Source of the DNA: Dactylonectria macrodidyma
Taxonomy: Eukaryota; Ascomycota; Sordariomycetes; Hypocreales; Nectriaceae
Direction of reading: 5' to 3'
NCBI GenBank assembly: GCA_020744425.1
Contig: JAGMUV010000022.1
Location: 186,001 to 250,000 of the forward strand
Length of the DNA stretch: 64,000 nucleotides
Shown here: positions 9,073 through 21,163 of the stretch, piece after piece
How positions within the stretch are numbered: the stretch's first letter is position 1
Layout of the letters: each line of letters starts with the position of its first letter
Translations under genes and position numbers: made by a program
The notes under the pieces: model-generated
The model's input: the letters and a program-made list of their open reading frames with translations, nothing else
What the model was told of the DNA's origin: nothing
Databases searched by the model: none

Positions 9073-10856
9073 ATGCCTATCTCGCGGCTTCGATGGGAAT
9101 ATACAGAGGACGACATGACTGAGGCTATATTGGATATTACTGATAATGGCTTTTCGCCCTCTCAAGCGGCCCAGAGACGGGGAGTGCCCCGAGGGACTCT
9201 AATTGACAGACTTAACGGCCAGACAGCCGTGAAAGAGCAGATTCAGCCTCGCCGACGTTTGTCCAAGAATCAAGAGGACAGATTGGCTTTCTGGATACTC
9301 CGTCAGGAATCACTAGGCTATGCTCCGTCCCACAATCAGATCCGCGCTTGCGTCATGAGCTTTTGAGACGGCAGGGCGAACACTCCGAGTTAGGACGCAA
9401 TTGGGTGACCAGATTTATCAACTGCCGCACAGACCTGAGGACCGAGATGGGTAGACGTCAAGAAGCCAAAAGGTTCGACTCTTTCACGCCTAAGGCAGTT
9501 CATTGGTACTTTGATATCAGGGAGGGCCAGTATGGCTGGATCAAGCCTGAAAACACTGTTAACGTTAACGAAGGGGGTATTATGACTGGTTTCGGCAAGC
9601 ATCTATCTGTATACCTTGTCATTGATTGAAATTTGACCGACTAATCCTTTTTATTTAGGCTTAGATAGCCTGGTTATTAGAAGCGCGGACCCAAAACGGA
9701 AGGCATTTCTCAAGGGACCACAAACTCGAAATTGGACTTCATTTATTGAAACTGTCACTACTGATGGCCGCGCCTTAATCCCTGGAATAATCTTTAAGGG
9801 GAAAGAACTCCAGAAACAGTGGTTTCTTGAGGAATTTAGGAAGATAGCAGACTGGTATTATATAACTTCGCCTAACGGGTGGACTGATGATCATATTGGC
9901 GTTGAATGGCTTGACAGAGTCTATCTGTCCCAGACTATGCCTGCTGACGACTCTAACGCAAGACTGATCATTTTAGATAGTCATAGGAGTCATATAACGG
10001 TATGTTCTTCGTTTTCTTCAGCTTAAGATCACTACTGAACGACGGAAGGATGAATGGATGGCCACGTGCTTTTTGAACAACGTTTATTGTTACTATCTGC
10101 TAGCACACTGCTCTTATGGGCTCTAGCCGTTGGACAATGGAGTATTCAATGCCTCTAAAGCCGCATATTGACGAGAGTTAGAAAAGTTCTCTTCATTAAC
10201 TGATTCCACTCCAATAGACAAGGTTAATTTCATCAGGGCCTACGCTAAGGCGCGTCGAGTTAGAATGACTGAGAAAAACATACTCTCTGGCTGGAGGGTT
10301 ACTGGAAATTGGCCGATCTTACGTGCTAAAGCGCTGCGGCACCCAGAAATCCAAGAAGATAGGCCAAATGGCAGCCCAAGAGCGACTCCCGAACCCACGC
10401 CGTATTTTAGCTCGGACGATACACCAAAGACGAGCCGTCAAATTCGTGATCTTGGGCTGAACAAAACGCCAAAGACACGAAGACGGTACAACATAATAGC
10501 CAAGGGGTTTGAGGCTTAACAGCAGACGGTAGCGGCGCATACTGTGAGGATGCTAGCCTAGAGGAGGAATTGGCTCGCCTGAAGAGAGGGAAGAAGAGGA
10601 AGGCGGTGCCGAATGCTAACAAACGTTTTATGACTCTTGGTGAGACTCTAGCTGGTGGAGAGGCCATAGCCGAAGGGGAGACTGAAAATATGCTTGTTGT
10701 GGTGGAAATATGCTTGTTGTGGTGGAAGGTGGCTGTTCAGACGAGCCGGAGTCAGAATCGGAGGCTGCCTCGGTCATTGAAGTCAGAGAGGAAACCATAC
10801 CCCATCAACCAACCACGCGATCAGGGCGGGTTATCAAAAGACCCAGGATTCAATAG
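9073..10856 (+). pseudogene. pogo/Fot-type DDE transposase, decayed
   Basis: The gene begins MPISRLRWEYTEDDMTEAIL with a helix-turn-helix (GFSPSQAAQRRGVPRGTL). It shifts frame near 9355, where QIRACV continues as ELLRRQGEHSELGRNWV. The first catalytic position reads NVNEGG instead of the usual NVDEGG. An intron is implied at 9595-9658 with a GC donor (GCAAGC) and TTTAG acceptor, because GFG must join LDSLVIRSADPKRK. The second catalytic block is LIILDSHRSHIT. An intron probably starts at 10001 (GTATGT). Downstream frames contain stops at GL*PLDN and AAY*REL, each explained by one C to T change. A 20-base tandem duplication at 10688-10727 shifts frame again. The C-terminus (TTRSGRVIKRPRIQ) ends at 10856. 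No functional protein is possible, and its terminal repeats were not found. Confidence 0.85.
10688..10727 (+). repeat. 20-bp tandem duplication inside the pogo pseudogene
   Basis: Two adjacent identical 20-base units start ATATGCTTGTTG. As 20 is not a multiple of three, the duplication breaks the reading frame. Confidence 0.85.
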
Positions 10857-11241
10857 ATATGTGCATTTATTATTTAAAATACTTCGAACACCCATTAAGT
10901 TGCCAAGGCAAGGGACTTAACGGCTGAATATCCAGCCCGAAGGGTAAATACCGTATACCTGCTATTAAATTCTCCTGGGGGAACCCCCTAGAACCCCCCT
11001 TTCAACTGCGGCGGTAACCAGCTGTTAAACCACTTCAAACCTGTAGCCAGGGAGTTGACTGATAGACATAGGGGTCCCTCTACCACTTCCTGACAGGCCC
11101 AATCAACTATATACCGTATATCGAATTTCCCCTTTCCCTATAGCTTATAAGAAAACGTCATTTAGTCAATGTAGCGTGGTGGATACGGCGGATCGGTCAG
11201 CTGTTAAGCCTGACAGCGTTGTTGGTCAGCAAGGCGCATCT
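10857..11241. other. intergenic, transposon ends
   Basis: This is probably the 3' end of the pogo-type element and the 3' flank of the Helitron fragment on the opposite strand. Runs of C and G near 10.98-11.01 kb can fold locally. I see no gene and no clear terminal repeat. Confidence 0.35.
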
Positions 11242-12370
11242 TCATCCCTGCCTTATAGTTAGCCACAAACCCAGTACGTAGGAAACGCAGGCGTATAAAC
11301 CTTCCGTGGGCGTGTGGTTATAGAGGCTCTGACGGTCAAAAGGCGCCTCAAGGAGTAGGCCTTGCAGTGAGGTAACTCGTGAGATGGCAACATAACTAAT
11401 ACCGGCCTGGAAGTCGCGTGTAGCGAGGTCAGTAACTATCTGATCCTTCGTTAGGCTCTGGCATTTATGAACAGTGATAGCAAATGCCACGATCAAGGGA
11501 AACTGCGTGCGAGCGCAGGTCTCGTTGCCCACTAGGAAATCACGCGTGACTGGAAGGATGGGTACGATTTTCCTGCCCTCGTTCGTTGTTAGATATAGCG
11601 GCCCGTCGTAGCTATCGAAATCCACTATAATAATCGCCGGGGGTTCTCCCATGGGTTGGTGCCTTCGTTCCAGGCGATGTCATATACAGTACCCTGGGCA
11701 CCGTTAGCTAGGCCAGCTGGCTACTATAGGTTAGTCATAAGCATCACTCTGGCGCCTTTAGCAACAGGGAACCTATTAGATAGGTTGCCAGTGTTGTCGC
11801 TTGGCGCCTGCCCTGCGCCGTTGCCTCGATTCTTTGCCTCCACCTGTACTGCCGGGTCGTTGAGGTGCACCATATGCTCGTAATTGTAATTACTCGTTGA
11901 CCCGGGCCTTTGTAGAATACACCCGTAAAGCGGTCCTGAAGCTGTCAATCTCGCTCTGTATTAGCTTGGCCTGTACCCGATTACTAAGGAGGTTCCATGA
12001 CGGTATAGATAACTTAACTTCACGCAGTTCCTGCAATGCCTGACGGAACTGGGCCTGATCATCGCCAGTTTGGCGCTGTACCGTGGTCAAGAAGACGGTG
12101 CGGTCAAATAACCGGTAGGCCACCTGCCCTCTCCTTTCCAGCGGAGACAGGCTGGTGCTAGTCGAATACAGCGGCTTTTGCCGGACGGGTGGTAACTAGA
12201 AGAAATCCCCTACCAGCAAGACGCTCACGCCACCAAAGAACTCGAGGCTACGCTGTGGAAAGGCCTGCCGCAGGCGGGAATCGATCCGCGCTAGCTGCTC
12301 AAGCCCTAGCATGCTCTTTTCATCGATAACGAGGTATTTGACATTTGACGTGCCGTAGGCGGGACTGAAG
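11242..12370 (-). pseudogene. Helitron Pif1-like helicase C-terminal fragment
   Basis: From 12370 downward the minus strand encodes KYLVIDEKSMLGLEQLARID (Walker B, DEKS), FGGVSVLLVGDFF then a TAG, VAYRLFDRTVFLTTVQRQTG, then after frame changes GARVMLMTNL, FPLIVAFAITVHKCQSLT and YVAISRVTSLQGLLLEAPFD, which are Pif1 motifs III to VI. The Walker A region and the whole Rep domain are missing. It belongs to the same subfamily as the Helitron at 56.4-62.4 kb: VAYRLFDRTVFL corresponds to its AYRRFDKSVFL. It is a dead fragment. Confidence 0.8.
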
Positions 12371-12661
12371 GGCGGCCGCGTCGGCTGGGGGAAGGTCGGT
12401 AAAACTCCCAGGACTGACAGCCCCGCAAGAACCCAAGATTGGACACGAGCTCAACCGGCGGAGCCACGGGAACAACGCAACAAACACCAGTAGCCATTGG
12501 GCTTAATTTGCAGGATATTCTTAATACGGTAATTCCATATGTACAGTATCTCTTTAGATCTAGATAGTCTCCTGCACGCCCTATGCCCTTCGGGAGGCTG
12601 GGAATATGTCAGACAATTGGCTCCACAGGGATCATTGTTGGCACCAGTCAATTGATGAGAA

Positions 12662-14050
12662 TTATCTAAGGAGCAAGAACTCAATGACTGGATTCAATGA
12701 GTCGTGTTGCTCTTTATACACAAATGAAAACATTGCCTGTTTAGGCAGTAGCAGCTGCCTGCAGGCAGCCGCTGTAGTGAGGTACGGCTGATATGCGACA
12801 GAATATCTATTCCCCCTGGCGTTAAATAGAAGAAGAAGAAGAAGAAGCAGCTTGATGCTGGCCTCGTGCCCGTTTTTGGCGGCCCATGATAGCGGCGTCC
12901 GACCGTCCTCATCACTCGAGTCAGCCTCAGTGTCCGTTTCAAGCAGCAGATTGACAATAGCTTCATGCCCGCTCTCAGCGGCCCACGATAGCGGCGTCCG
13001 ACCGCGCTTATCTTTCGAGTCAGCCTCAGCCCCCGTCTCAAGCAGCATCTTGACGGCGCCCTCATGTCCCTTCTGGGCAGCCCAACTGAATAGTAATAGT
13101 TTCCTCTCCATCAGAACTTCTTCCGGGCACCTTCCTCTAATAATAGGGCTGATTCCGCGTGCTTTTCCTTGACAGCCTCATTCTCGAGAAATACCGGTAG
13201 GAGTGTTACCACCTCGTACCCCTTCTCGATCACCCACGATAGCGGCGTCCGACTATCCTTATCTTTCTAGTCGATATCGACTTTGCCGGTCTGAAGCAGC
13301 AGCTTGACCACAGCTTCGTGCCCGCTCTGTGCCGCCCTGTGCAACGCCGTCTCTTTGTATATATCCATTTTCGTCACATCGGCTCAATTCTCGATTAATG
13401 CTTCTACTACTGCCTCATGCGCATTCTCTGCCCCCCGGTGCAGTGCTGTTCGTCTGTACTTATCAGTTGCAGCAACGGCTTCCCTGCTCACCAGCAGTTT
13501 CACTACTTCTCTGTGTCCCTTCTCCGCCGCCAAGTGCAGCGCTGTCCTTCCGGCTTTATCTTTTTAATCAATTTGGGCTGTCGCGTCGAGTAGCCCTTGC
13601 ATTGTTGCTTGTCACATATCGGGATATCGGATTTATACGGTTATGACGGCAGTCAAGCTTTCTGTCTTTCATCATAGGCGTCCATCGCCACTTGCCTCGT
13701 CAGCGGCCTCGTCAGCGGTCTAGCTTTCCCTTCAATCAGGTCAATGGCTAGATAAAGTCAAAGACCCCGAGGCATCCGGAGCCTCTCGGCCGTCCGAGGC
13801 CATCGTCAGTTTCTTCATCTATAAGACTGACCCAAAGACCCTCATTAGATAGGAAGAATAGCAAGAGCTTCTTACACATATGATCATTTCCATCCACCAG
13901 ATGCGACATTGCTTCACTGCACCTGTTCAGCGCCACCCAGTGTAAGGCTGTTTTCCCATCCCTATTACTCGCGTTAATATCGACTCCTTCCCCAATGAGC
14001 TCCATCATCTTGATCTCCTCTCTCTTTGCGGCTGCCCTGGGCAGCACCAA
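12662..14050 (-). pseudogene. multi-ankyrin-repeat protein, broken
   Basis: On the minus strand several ankyrin repeats follow one another: DGKTALHWVALNRCSEAMSH near 13.95 kb, AGRTALHLAAEKGHREVVKL and RRTALHRGAENAHEAVVEAL near 13.5 kb, ETALHRAAQSGHEAVVKLLL near 13.3 kb, and RGRTPLSWAAESGHEAIVNL and DGRTPLSWAAKNGHEASIKL near 12.9-13.0 kb. They lie in frames broken by in-frame stops (for example at 13.27, 13.39 and 13.56 kb) and by shifts. The 3' end degenerates into a (CTT)n tract coding poly-Leu. The region is a pseudogene of an ankyrin protein, possibly originally of the NLR type, but no NACHT domain remains. Confidence 0.75.
12828..12847. repeat. (AGA)n microsatellite
   Basis: Nearly seven uninterrupted AGA units lie at the end of the ankyrin pseudogene and are read on the minus strand as a run of Leu codons. 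Confidence 0.9.
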
Positions 14051-14519
14051 CTTGTTCTAGAATTTCAACTTGAGTAGTCTCAATATATCGTTTGATTGAA
14101 TGCTTCTGGTTACAGACTTGCATATGTTTGAGTAAGAGTTGCGACTGTATGAAGTGTTGTACTATTTCATTTCAAATGATAACGCCCTTTTCTTAGTAAA
14201 TTGAATAGAGTCGATCACAACGTGGTCACTGTGCATTAGTCGAGGAATAAGCCTCAGGCTCCACTATACCCATACCCTGCACCGGTGACCCCTCCAAGGC
14301 TTAAAATTCCAAAGCGGTTTCGTGAGCAGACATGCAAATGCGATACGCCCACACAGGGACGCTGGCAGTGCCTCAAGGTCATCAGAGGCCGTGTGACCGG
14401 TGCGAGAACGAGTATGCGTTGTCTTCTCGCCCGTGTGCAGGTATGCGCGACTTCTACGAGAAGAGCTCATACACGTACAGTTGCTGCTGCTCAAGGTGGA
14501 CCAACTCTCGATACATCTG
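14051..14519. other. intergenic
   Basis: This is sequence between the ankyrin pseudogene and the stop codon of the HET gene. I recognise no gene, and small ORFs on the plus strand here are shadows. Confidence 0.3.
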
Positions 14520-17119
14520 TCAAACCAGAACAATCTTCCTATCAGCAAGCGGCACTCTTCCCATGCTATACTTCCAGTATGCTGCCCTATCGCATGATGG
14601 CTCCCCACTCATAAGACCGAGTACAAAACATGCCCCAACTAGTTGATAACATGGAAACTTGTAGTCGGCATCCATATCAAAATTTCGCGCAGCAACTTTC
14701 CGCAATAAAACTGGAACACGGCACGTGGGGTGAATAAATATTTCGTCCCCGACCATGGACTTGGGTGGAACCGTGCCGACGTACCCGTTTTCCGTAACGA
14801 CAAAACGACAGCCAATGGCCCGCGTATGAGCCAGTGCTTGGCTGAACCGATCTGAGAGGAGGGCTCTCGCTTTCTCATCGCAGCTGACCGTGTGGACCGG
14901 AGACCACGCCAGGAACGCTTTGTCGACGTCTTTCCTACATGTATGATTTCCACCTTCAGACCGTAGCGCAAGAATGTCGTCATGCAAGTCGACATGCTTT
15001 GAGATAACGCATTCCTCGACATGAAACTGCTCGTCATAGCAGTGATCTCTGGGTTTTTTGGTCCCACTTTGTGCTAGAAGTGTCCTCCATATAGCTTCCT
15101 CTAGAGGGCACGACCAGGTGGACCAATCGTAGCTTTTACCTAAACAGGTACAAATTGTGTTCCACATATCGGAAAACCATTTTTGACCATTGGGTTCGAT
15201 TATATCGCTTGCGAATCTGATCTTGTCGATGAAACAGAAGATTCCCAGGATGCTAGCCCGATTGAGGGGCACGAACTGGTTGTGAGCTTTTACACCCAGG
15301 TTTCTAATGGACCAATCCGCTTGATAAACACTTGTACTCATCACAGATCGATATCCTTTCGGATAGAGATGAGACAAACTGGTCCAATCGACTACCCAGG
15401 AAGGAAGATCCGACTGGCAGCGTGCCCATCCAATTCCTCCGAGGAGAAGATTGATCTGGTTCTCGTTCGATGTTGCAATAGTGATAGAAACATCGCTGAA
15501 AATGGCTTTAATGGAACGGCGGTAGTCTGGGATTATGTTGATGGTCGTCCAAATGTGCTTCTTTGACTCCATTCCTAGCTCTGCAACCAGTTCAGCCGTA
15601 TGACCTACCCAACCACGTTGCTTGACACGAGTCCTATAACCGCGAAGACTTTATCTCGGGCATCTGTGGCAACGGAACCCATTGATCGGAGCATAACATC
15701 CCACAGATTTGTTGTTTTGTAGCTGCTTTGAGACTCGTGTATGCTGCGGCGGATATCTCTGATCGAGAGCATATGGTCTATCCCTCGACTGTATAACTTC
15801 GACAACTCCTCTTCGATGTCCCGTTCTGGAGAATTCACAGTTCGCTGGAACTTCGACAACAATGCCTGGTACATTTTCTTTGCGTCCGGAAATGTCGTAT
15901 TCGGGCCAGCCAGAGCCTGCTCTATCGTGGGGCAAGCCTCTGCTAATTTGAACTGACTGTCCAGTTCTCGAAAACGATGTTCAAAGTAGACAAGAACACG
16001 CTTAGCCACAGAGAGTTCCTGAATGATCCAGACTCGAGTCCAATATGGATGGCAGACAACCCGACAAATTTTTGACTTCCAAGGGGAGTTATTGTCACGG
16101 ATCATCGTAGAGAATATTCCGTTAGCATCCTCACATCGTTTTTCGTCTATGGGTATTCGCGGCAACAGAGTCGCCATACCGTAGAATCTGAAAAAGTGAC
16201 GTAGGAGCTCGGATGTGTGATTATCGACCTCGGGAGAAATGGTTGCCAGAGTAGAGTTTCCCAAAACGGCAACAACATCATCTGCTCTCTTGTAGATGTC
16301 TCTCATAATCTTGACTTGCTCCGCCTTTTCAAATTCATCGGACTGATTTATGCAAATGGAGTCTATCCACAAATATCTTCGTCTGCCCTTGAGAGCTACC
16401 AAACACTCTAGGGCACTCGTAGTGATGGACAAAACAGTTCCATTGTCGATTGCAATGCGTCTTTCGAGGGTTTTGCAGCCCCAGGTGTACGAGATGGCAG
16501 TATATTCTGGCGTTTTGTCTAATGGGAATATTTCGATGCTATACTTCAGAAATTTGTGGTCAAAGAGTGGAAAGATACCAATTCTCCGATATTTCAGCAA
16601 GCGAACAAACGGACCGCCCGGGGGGAAATTGGTATAGGTGTAGGATTCCTGCGGCGATGTTCGGCGGACGAAAACGCCTTTGAACATAATATTCTTAACA
16701 AGCTCGACGATATATCCTGCCATGTTGAATGTGCGCAACTGGCGCGTTGCCATGATTAGGTCGTGGAAATATATGTCCAGCTGATAGCGTGCAAAGAATG
16801 TGTCGGCCATTGGGACAATTATGCTGAGTAGGTAGGCCATGATGCCTTTAGCATGATTGCTGCTGATGGTAATTCCCAGCGATCGGCCCAATCCACGCTT
16901 AAAAGGTACAGAAAGGACTGCTATGCAACAGTACATTATCGCATAGGTCACCAATCTGATGAATGTCGATCGAATCATTTGGCTAAGTAACAGGACAATC
17001 GGCGTCGCGCGGAGCCAAATAACCGCATCGCGTGCTTGTTGGATTGAGCGAAGGCTTATTGGAGCGCCTTGATGTCCTCCATAAGAAGGGTGTTCTGCCG
17101 TCCGTAAATCGGGTTCCAT
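14520..17119 (-). CDS. HET-domain protein with hydrophobic N-terminus
   Basis: The start is ATG at 17119-17117. Exon 1 (17119-15629, 497 codons) and exon 2 (15578-14520) join in phase if a 50-nt intron at 15628-15579 (GTGTCA..GCAGAG) is removed, giving 849 aa. A one-base frameshift in the same place is the alternative, because without splicing the frame hits TAG at about 15603. Residues 35-75 and 92-110 are hydrophobic and may be membrane segments. The HET domain spans about 206-375: YTAISYTWGC, LWIDSICINQSDEFEKAEQV, MRDIYKRADDVVAVLG and WTRVWIIQELSVAK. ARDKVFAVIGL and LPSWVVDWTSL follow. It probably acts in vegetative incompatibility. It is the second HET gene of the window and is not closely similar to the first. 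Confidence 0.82.
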
Positions 17120-17452
17120 AGCGGAGCGAATTCGGTAGTTATAAAGCTTGAGGGAAATAGTGCCAGCAAAAGAGATACTGAGACGGTGAGATAAGATGCT
17201 GGATTCTATTGTGAAGAAGGCAATTTCCAGAGAAGCTTTTATTAAGGCTGCCTAACCTGCACGGAGCCTTCACAAGACAGTGACGTGGCGAGTCTAGGCC
17301 TAACTAGGAAAATTCACCTAATGTCACAAGCTCTGATTCTGTGAGGCATCTGATTGGGTGTGTGTTTATTCTGAGTTGCATATTGTTAGATATGTGGTGT
17401 GTCTTTAATGAAGATTTAGAATAGTTAAATAAATGTAGATCAATTTTTAATA
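17120..17452. promoter_or_regulatory. upstream region of the second HET gene
   Basis: About 330 bases, AT-rich, between the HET start and the terminal repeat of the neighbouring Fot copy. No gene is seen. Confidence 0.3.
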
Positions 17453-18683
17453 ACGTACATGATAAGCTTATGTCACAGACAAGCATGTGTCACAAAAAAT
17501 CTCAACCTTCAAAACAGAAATCACCAGAAAAGCACAACAAACTCTCTAATCAATTAAAATCAATTGCTGTATTCTTATTCAGATATTGCAACAACTATTT
17601 GACATGTCCTTGCGTTATGTCCCGTCTTGCCGCATCCTCCACAGCGCCTTTCCCTCGGTCGCGCCGACCCTCCTTGACCATCACTTCTCGACGATTCGCT
17701 CTCGACCTGCCCATCTATATTCATCTGATTAATTACTTCCCTTGCTTCCCCTACTATCATCACCCCTCCTTTCTGTAGTCTGGTCCTTTTTGCCCTTCGA
17801 CGCCGGCTTAGTGTTTCATTTGCCTGTTGAAGATCACGGACCTGAGCTCTCAATAAGGCATTCTCATGCATTATTGCCTTTGTTCCCTTAGAAAGCGACT
17901 TTAATGCTTCCAGAATTGACTCTGGCGAGCTGCTTTTATGCCTTCTAATTCGTCTATCTAGGTATTCAGACTGAGATTGGGCCTCAAGGACAGTCCTGGG
18001 TGTCTTTGAAATCCAAGCAGTAGAGGGGCCGGCCTCCTCCTCAACCGGCGTTGGAGTCCGTAGCTGCACATCAAGCTTCGATACCACGCTTTCCGGGTCA
18101 AGAGGAACAAGCCCAGCCCCTCTAAAAGCTGCCTTGATATTTTTCTCTGTCATGGTGGCCTGAAACGCTGCATAAAAGGCGGGAAAGAACTCGGTCTTGG
18201 AAACGTGGGTTATAGAGCATCGGATCAGATGCTCGATTTCTTGCCCGTAAGCCTTCTTGAGCAGGCTAAAGCACCCAACATCGAGAGGCTGAAGTAGGTG
18301 AGATGAATGAGGCGGCATACAGAGTGTAACAATCTTGTTTGCCTGGCAATATTTCTCAAAGTCGAGAGAGTGGTGACTTTCGTGGCCGTCAAGGATCAGA
18401 AGACGATAGCGACCAACTGATCGCGTATTTGTGCATCGGTCAAAGTGCTTCAGCCACTCAAGGCCTAGCTCGTTATCGGTCCAGCCATTTGGAGATGTTG
18501 CAATAGCCCAGTCGTCCGGGAGGTTACTTTCCCGGTACCAGTTGGCGAGGTGATATTGGCCGGCACCTATGATGAACGGCGCGATCGCCCAGCCTTCCGC
18601 ATTGATCGCCTGGATGACAGTAACAAACGTATCCAGGGGCCAATTTGGTAGTAGATCTTCAAAGCCACAACCAAGATTTTTCC
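17453..18683 (-). mobile_element. 5'-truncated pogo/Fot element (copy 1)
   Basis: The right end has the family's terminal repeat (ACGTACATGATAAGC at 17453, next to TA at 17451-17452), with the same doubled inner motif as the two complete copies at 46.8 and 59.7 kb. The other end is missing: coding similarity stops at 18683 and no matching repeat follows. The transposase remnant shows fewer stops than the complete copies. Confidence 0.8.
17575..18683 (-). pseudogene. pogo/Fot transposase, C-terminal two thirds
   Basis: The frame is open from 18683 to 17575. It encodes VTVIQAINAEGWAIAPFI, SPNGWTDNELGLEWLKHF, LLILDGHESHHSLDFEKYC (second catalytic D) and MPPHSSHLLQPLDVGCFS (region of the third D), then a Pro/Ser-rich part, a coiled coil of about 40 residues and a zinc knuckle CGGCGKTGHNARTC. 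The helix-turn-helix and the first catalytic D (DETGF in relatives) are absent, so it is non-functional although its codons are clean. It serves as the undamaged reference for judging RIP in the other two copies. Confidence 0.85.
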
Positions 18684-19264
18684 TCTAATATAGTCATCCC
18701 GGGAAGTTTAATACATAAAGAACATGAAAATGCAATTTTGAAATGATTAGATCTATGTTGCTGTTGCAAGCTGCGTGTCAAGCTCGACAATCCAGACCGC
18801 CATGGCTATACCGTGACGATTTCCTCTTTGGGATTAGTACAGTGCCTGGAGGAACTACGAAGTAAGTTCCGAAAGGTTCCTTAAGGGACCGCAAGGTGGC
18901 TGCGTCTGGAGGAAGAAGGAAGAAAAAGACTTACTGCCTGGGCTTGACCAGACCCTACAAAAGCACAGACCCTTTTGCCAAGACTTTGTCGATTTTACAG
19001 TATCATTTCTGTATTTTTACTAGTTATCACTTTTTACTATAAGCAGCGGCTTATATAGTTACTTTACCTAGAGGAACTTTTTGGTAGGGGTGGTGTGTTT
19101 GTGGTTTCTTTAAGGAAGAGATATATAGACTTTTACGATAATAAGTCTATTATGCCTGTCCTACGAGAGAAGGAGACGGGCCTAGTATATGACTGCCTTA
19201 TAGCTTATAAATATAACTGCTAATATGCATACTATAACTTGGCCTCAGAATCCTCAGAATTGCA
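18684..19264. other. intergenic, AT-rich
   Basis: No coding signal. It lies between the truncation point of the Fot copy and the 3' end of the Helitron coding region, and may hold the Helitron 3' terminus, but I could not find a convincing hairpin plus CTRR end. Confidence 0.3.
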
Positions 19265-21163
19265 CTAGAGAGAGGTGTCGTCATATTCGTCGACTTCGGT
19301 TCCTGAAGTAGACTCTGTTATAGCATCCCAATCCTGAAACCAGCTTTCGTGTCTGTAGTTACGCTCAAAGCGCAGTCTTGTCTCGTTCCCCAGCCTCTCC
19401 AGCTTGTAAACGCCGTCCTTCATTTGCCCATCTAATACGTTCTTCGGTTCGATAAAATCGCCTCGTGCTGGTCTCCGGAAGAGATACAGCCCCTCCCACC
19501 TCTCCGCCCTCGAAAGCTGTACATATAAGCTCATAAAGCTAGGCCTTGTCGCTATGCTGCTGCCGTAAACGCCTTTGAGGTTAAGAAGGACCTCTGAGAA
19601 CTGCTTACCCTGGCTCTTCTGGTCCGTCATAGCGAAGGCGGCGGTGCATAGGGGTCCTGTTCTATCGGTGACCAGCTGAAAGCCTGGCTTGCTTCTCAAG
19701 CGAGGATTCTTCCCTCGCATAGAGTCGGGGATGACTACTGTTTTGCTCTTAATGAGGAGCGTACCCTTCAGAAGCCCAGGTACTGCGAGGTCTGTGATAT
19801 CGTCCGACTAGAGGAGAACAGCTGCCGGGGGGCCCAGGTGGAGCGTCACGTCGCTAGTGAGAGCAATAGTGCCGCAGGAGAGGTCGGGAAAGATGTCGAC
19901 TGCCTTAAATGGCGCCCCATTGACCAGCTTCAACCCAGTAAGCTGGTTCCGGGTCACTACTACCGGCATCCCTTGCGCGTAGAAGAACAACCCGGGGGTT
20001 GGGAGTTGTGAGTCGTCTCCGTAGCGAAGCACGTCGCATAGCTCTTCTATACGCAACCGCTTTCCTGCTTCAGTGTCATGCTTGGCTACGAAGATCGAGA
20101 TATGCTTGCCCTGGGCGTAAGCCCACTGTACGATGGCTGCTATATTCAGGTCCCACCTATCTTGGTTCAGAGGTGTGATCGCCCTCAGCCCATCGGCGAA
20201 AGACGGCTGGGACGCTTGGTTATAGAGGTGATGATATAGCCGTTGGAAGTCCAGCTCGGTCTGCTGCCCATTGTGCAGGCGCCGGAGGAAGCTACGCAAC
20301 CTTGCATACCCGGCAGTGCGGACCTGTTCGCGAAGCATGATGACGGTTGTAAACTGGAGGAACAGTTTATGTGCTATTATATGCTTTGCTAAGCCCTCTA
20401 GTCTCTGTTTGCTGTGTTCTCTAGGCTCTGGTAAGGGGAGGCTGGTCTGTCTGACCGGCTCAAACTGGAAGAAGTCGCTAAAGAAGATGACGATTGGAGT
20501 CCTACTAAAAGAGCGATGCGCGTTGTCTTTATATAGCCTTAAGTGGCTGTCTATAGATGCTAGAGTGAGGCCGCCCACCTGGCTGATCTCATTGACGATC
20601 AACATAGTCTTATTCTTCCAACGTAGCTTTTCTTCTTCTAATATATTCCTCCTAGTCTCTGTCTTGTCTTCAAATCCAATGTTATACGCTGAATGGAGGG
20701 TCACTCCGCTAATGAGTGCGGCCGCGTTTCCGCTGGCGCCTGTTAGGAGCAGCGTGTGAAGGCCGCCTTTCAGCCGGAACATGTCCTTGATAGCGTGTAT
20801 AACGCGAGACTTTCCCGTGCCCCCTTCACTACTGACGTATTGAAGGTGCTGCTTGCCCTCCTCTTCCTGGAGCCGAGTGCCGCGCTCGTCGAGGAACACT
20901 GCTGGTAGTAGCACCGCTATTGACTGTAGCTTGTTCAAGGCCCACTGCCTCGCCAGACTTAGAGCGATGTCGACATATGACGTATAAGGGCTAAGTTCGA
21001 GACGCATCTGACCCCCCGGACTAACTCCGTTGGCCGGTGTTTCTTCCGTCTGAGCGGGCTGCTGTGGGATATCTGGCCTTCTGTGGTGCCTGCTAGTAAA
21101 CGAGGAGGACGCATTACTCTCACTGCTTTGAATATTTGCTGTTACGCTAGTGTCTTCTTTCTT
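19265..21163 (-). pseudogene. Helitron Pif1-type helicase domain
   Basis: One frame runs through with a single TAG at 19805-19807. It encodes Walker A SSEGGTGKSRVI, TLLLTGASGNAAALI, a Walker B region MLIVNEISQVGG in which the catalytic D is N, FFSDFFQFEPVRQ, the accessory region, and the C-terminal motifs FAMTDQKSQGKQFSEVLLNL and SLYVQLSRAERWEGLYLF. In active relatives Walker B reads VDE. An Asp to Asn change by G to A is what RIP on the other strand would give. With the lost Asp and the stop, the helicase should be inactive. Confidence 0.85.
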
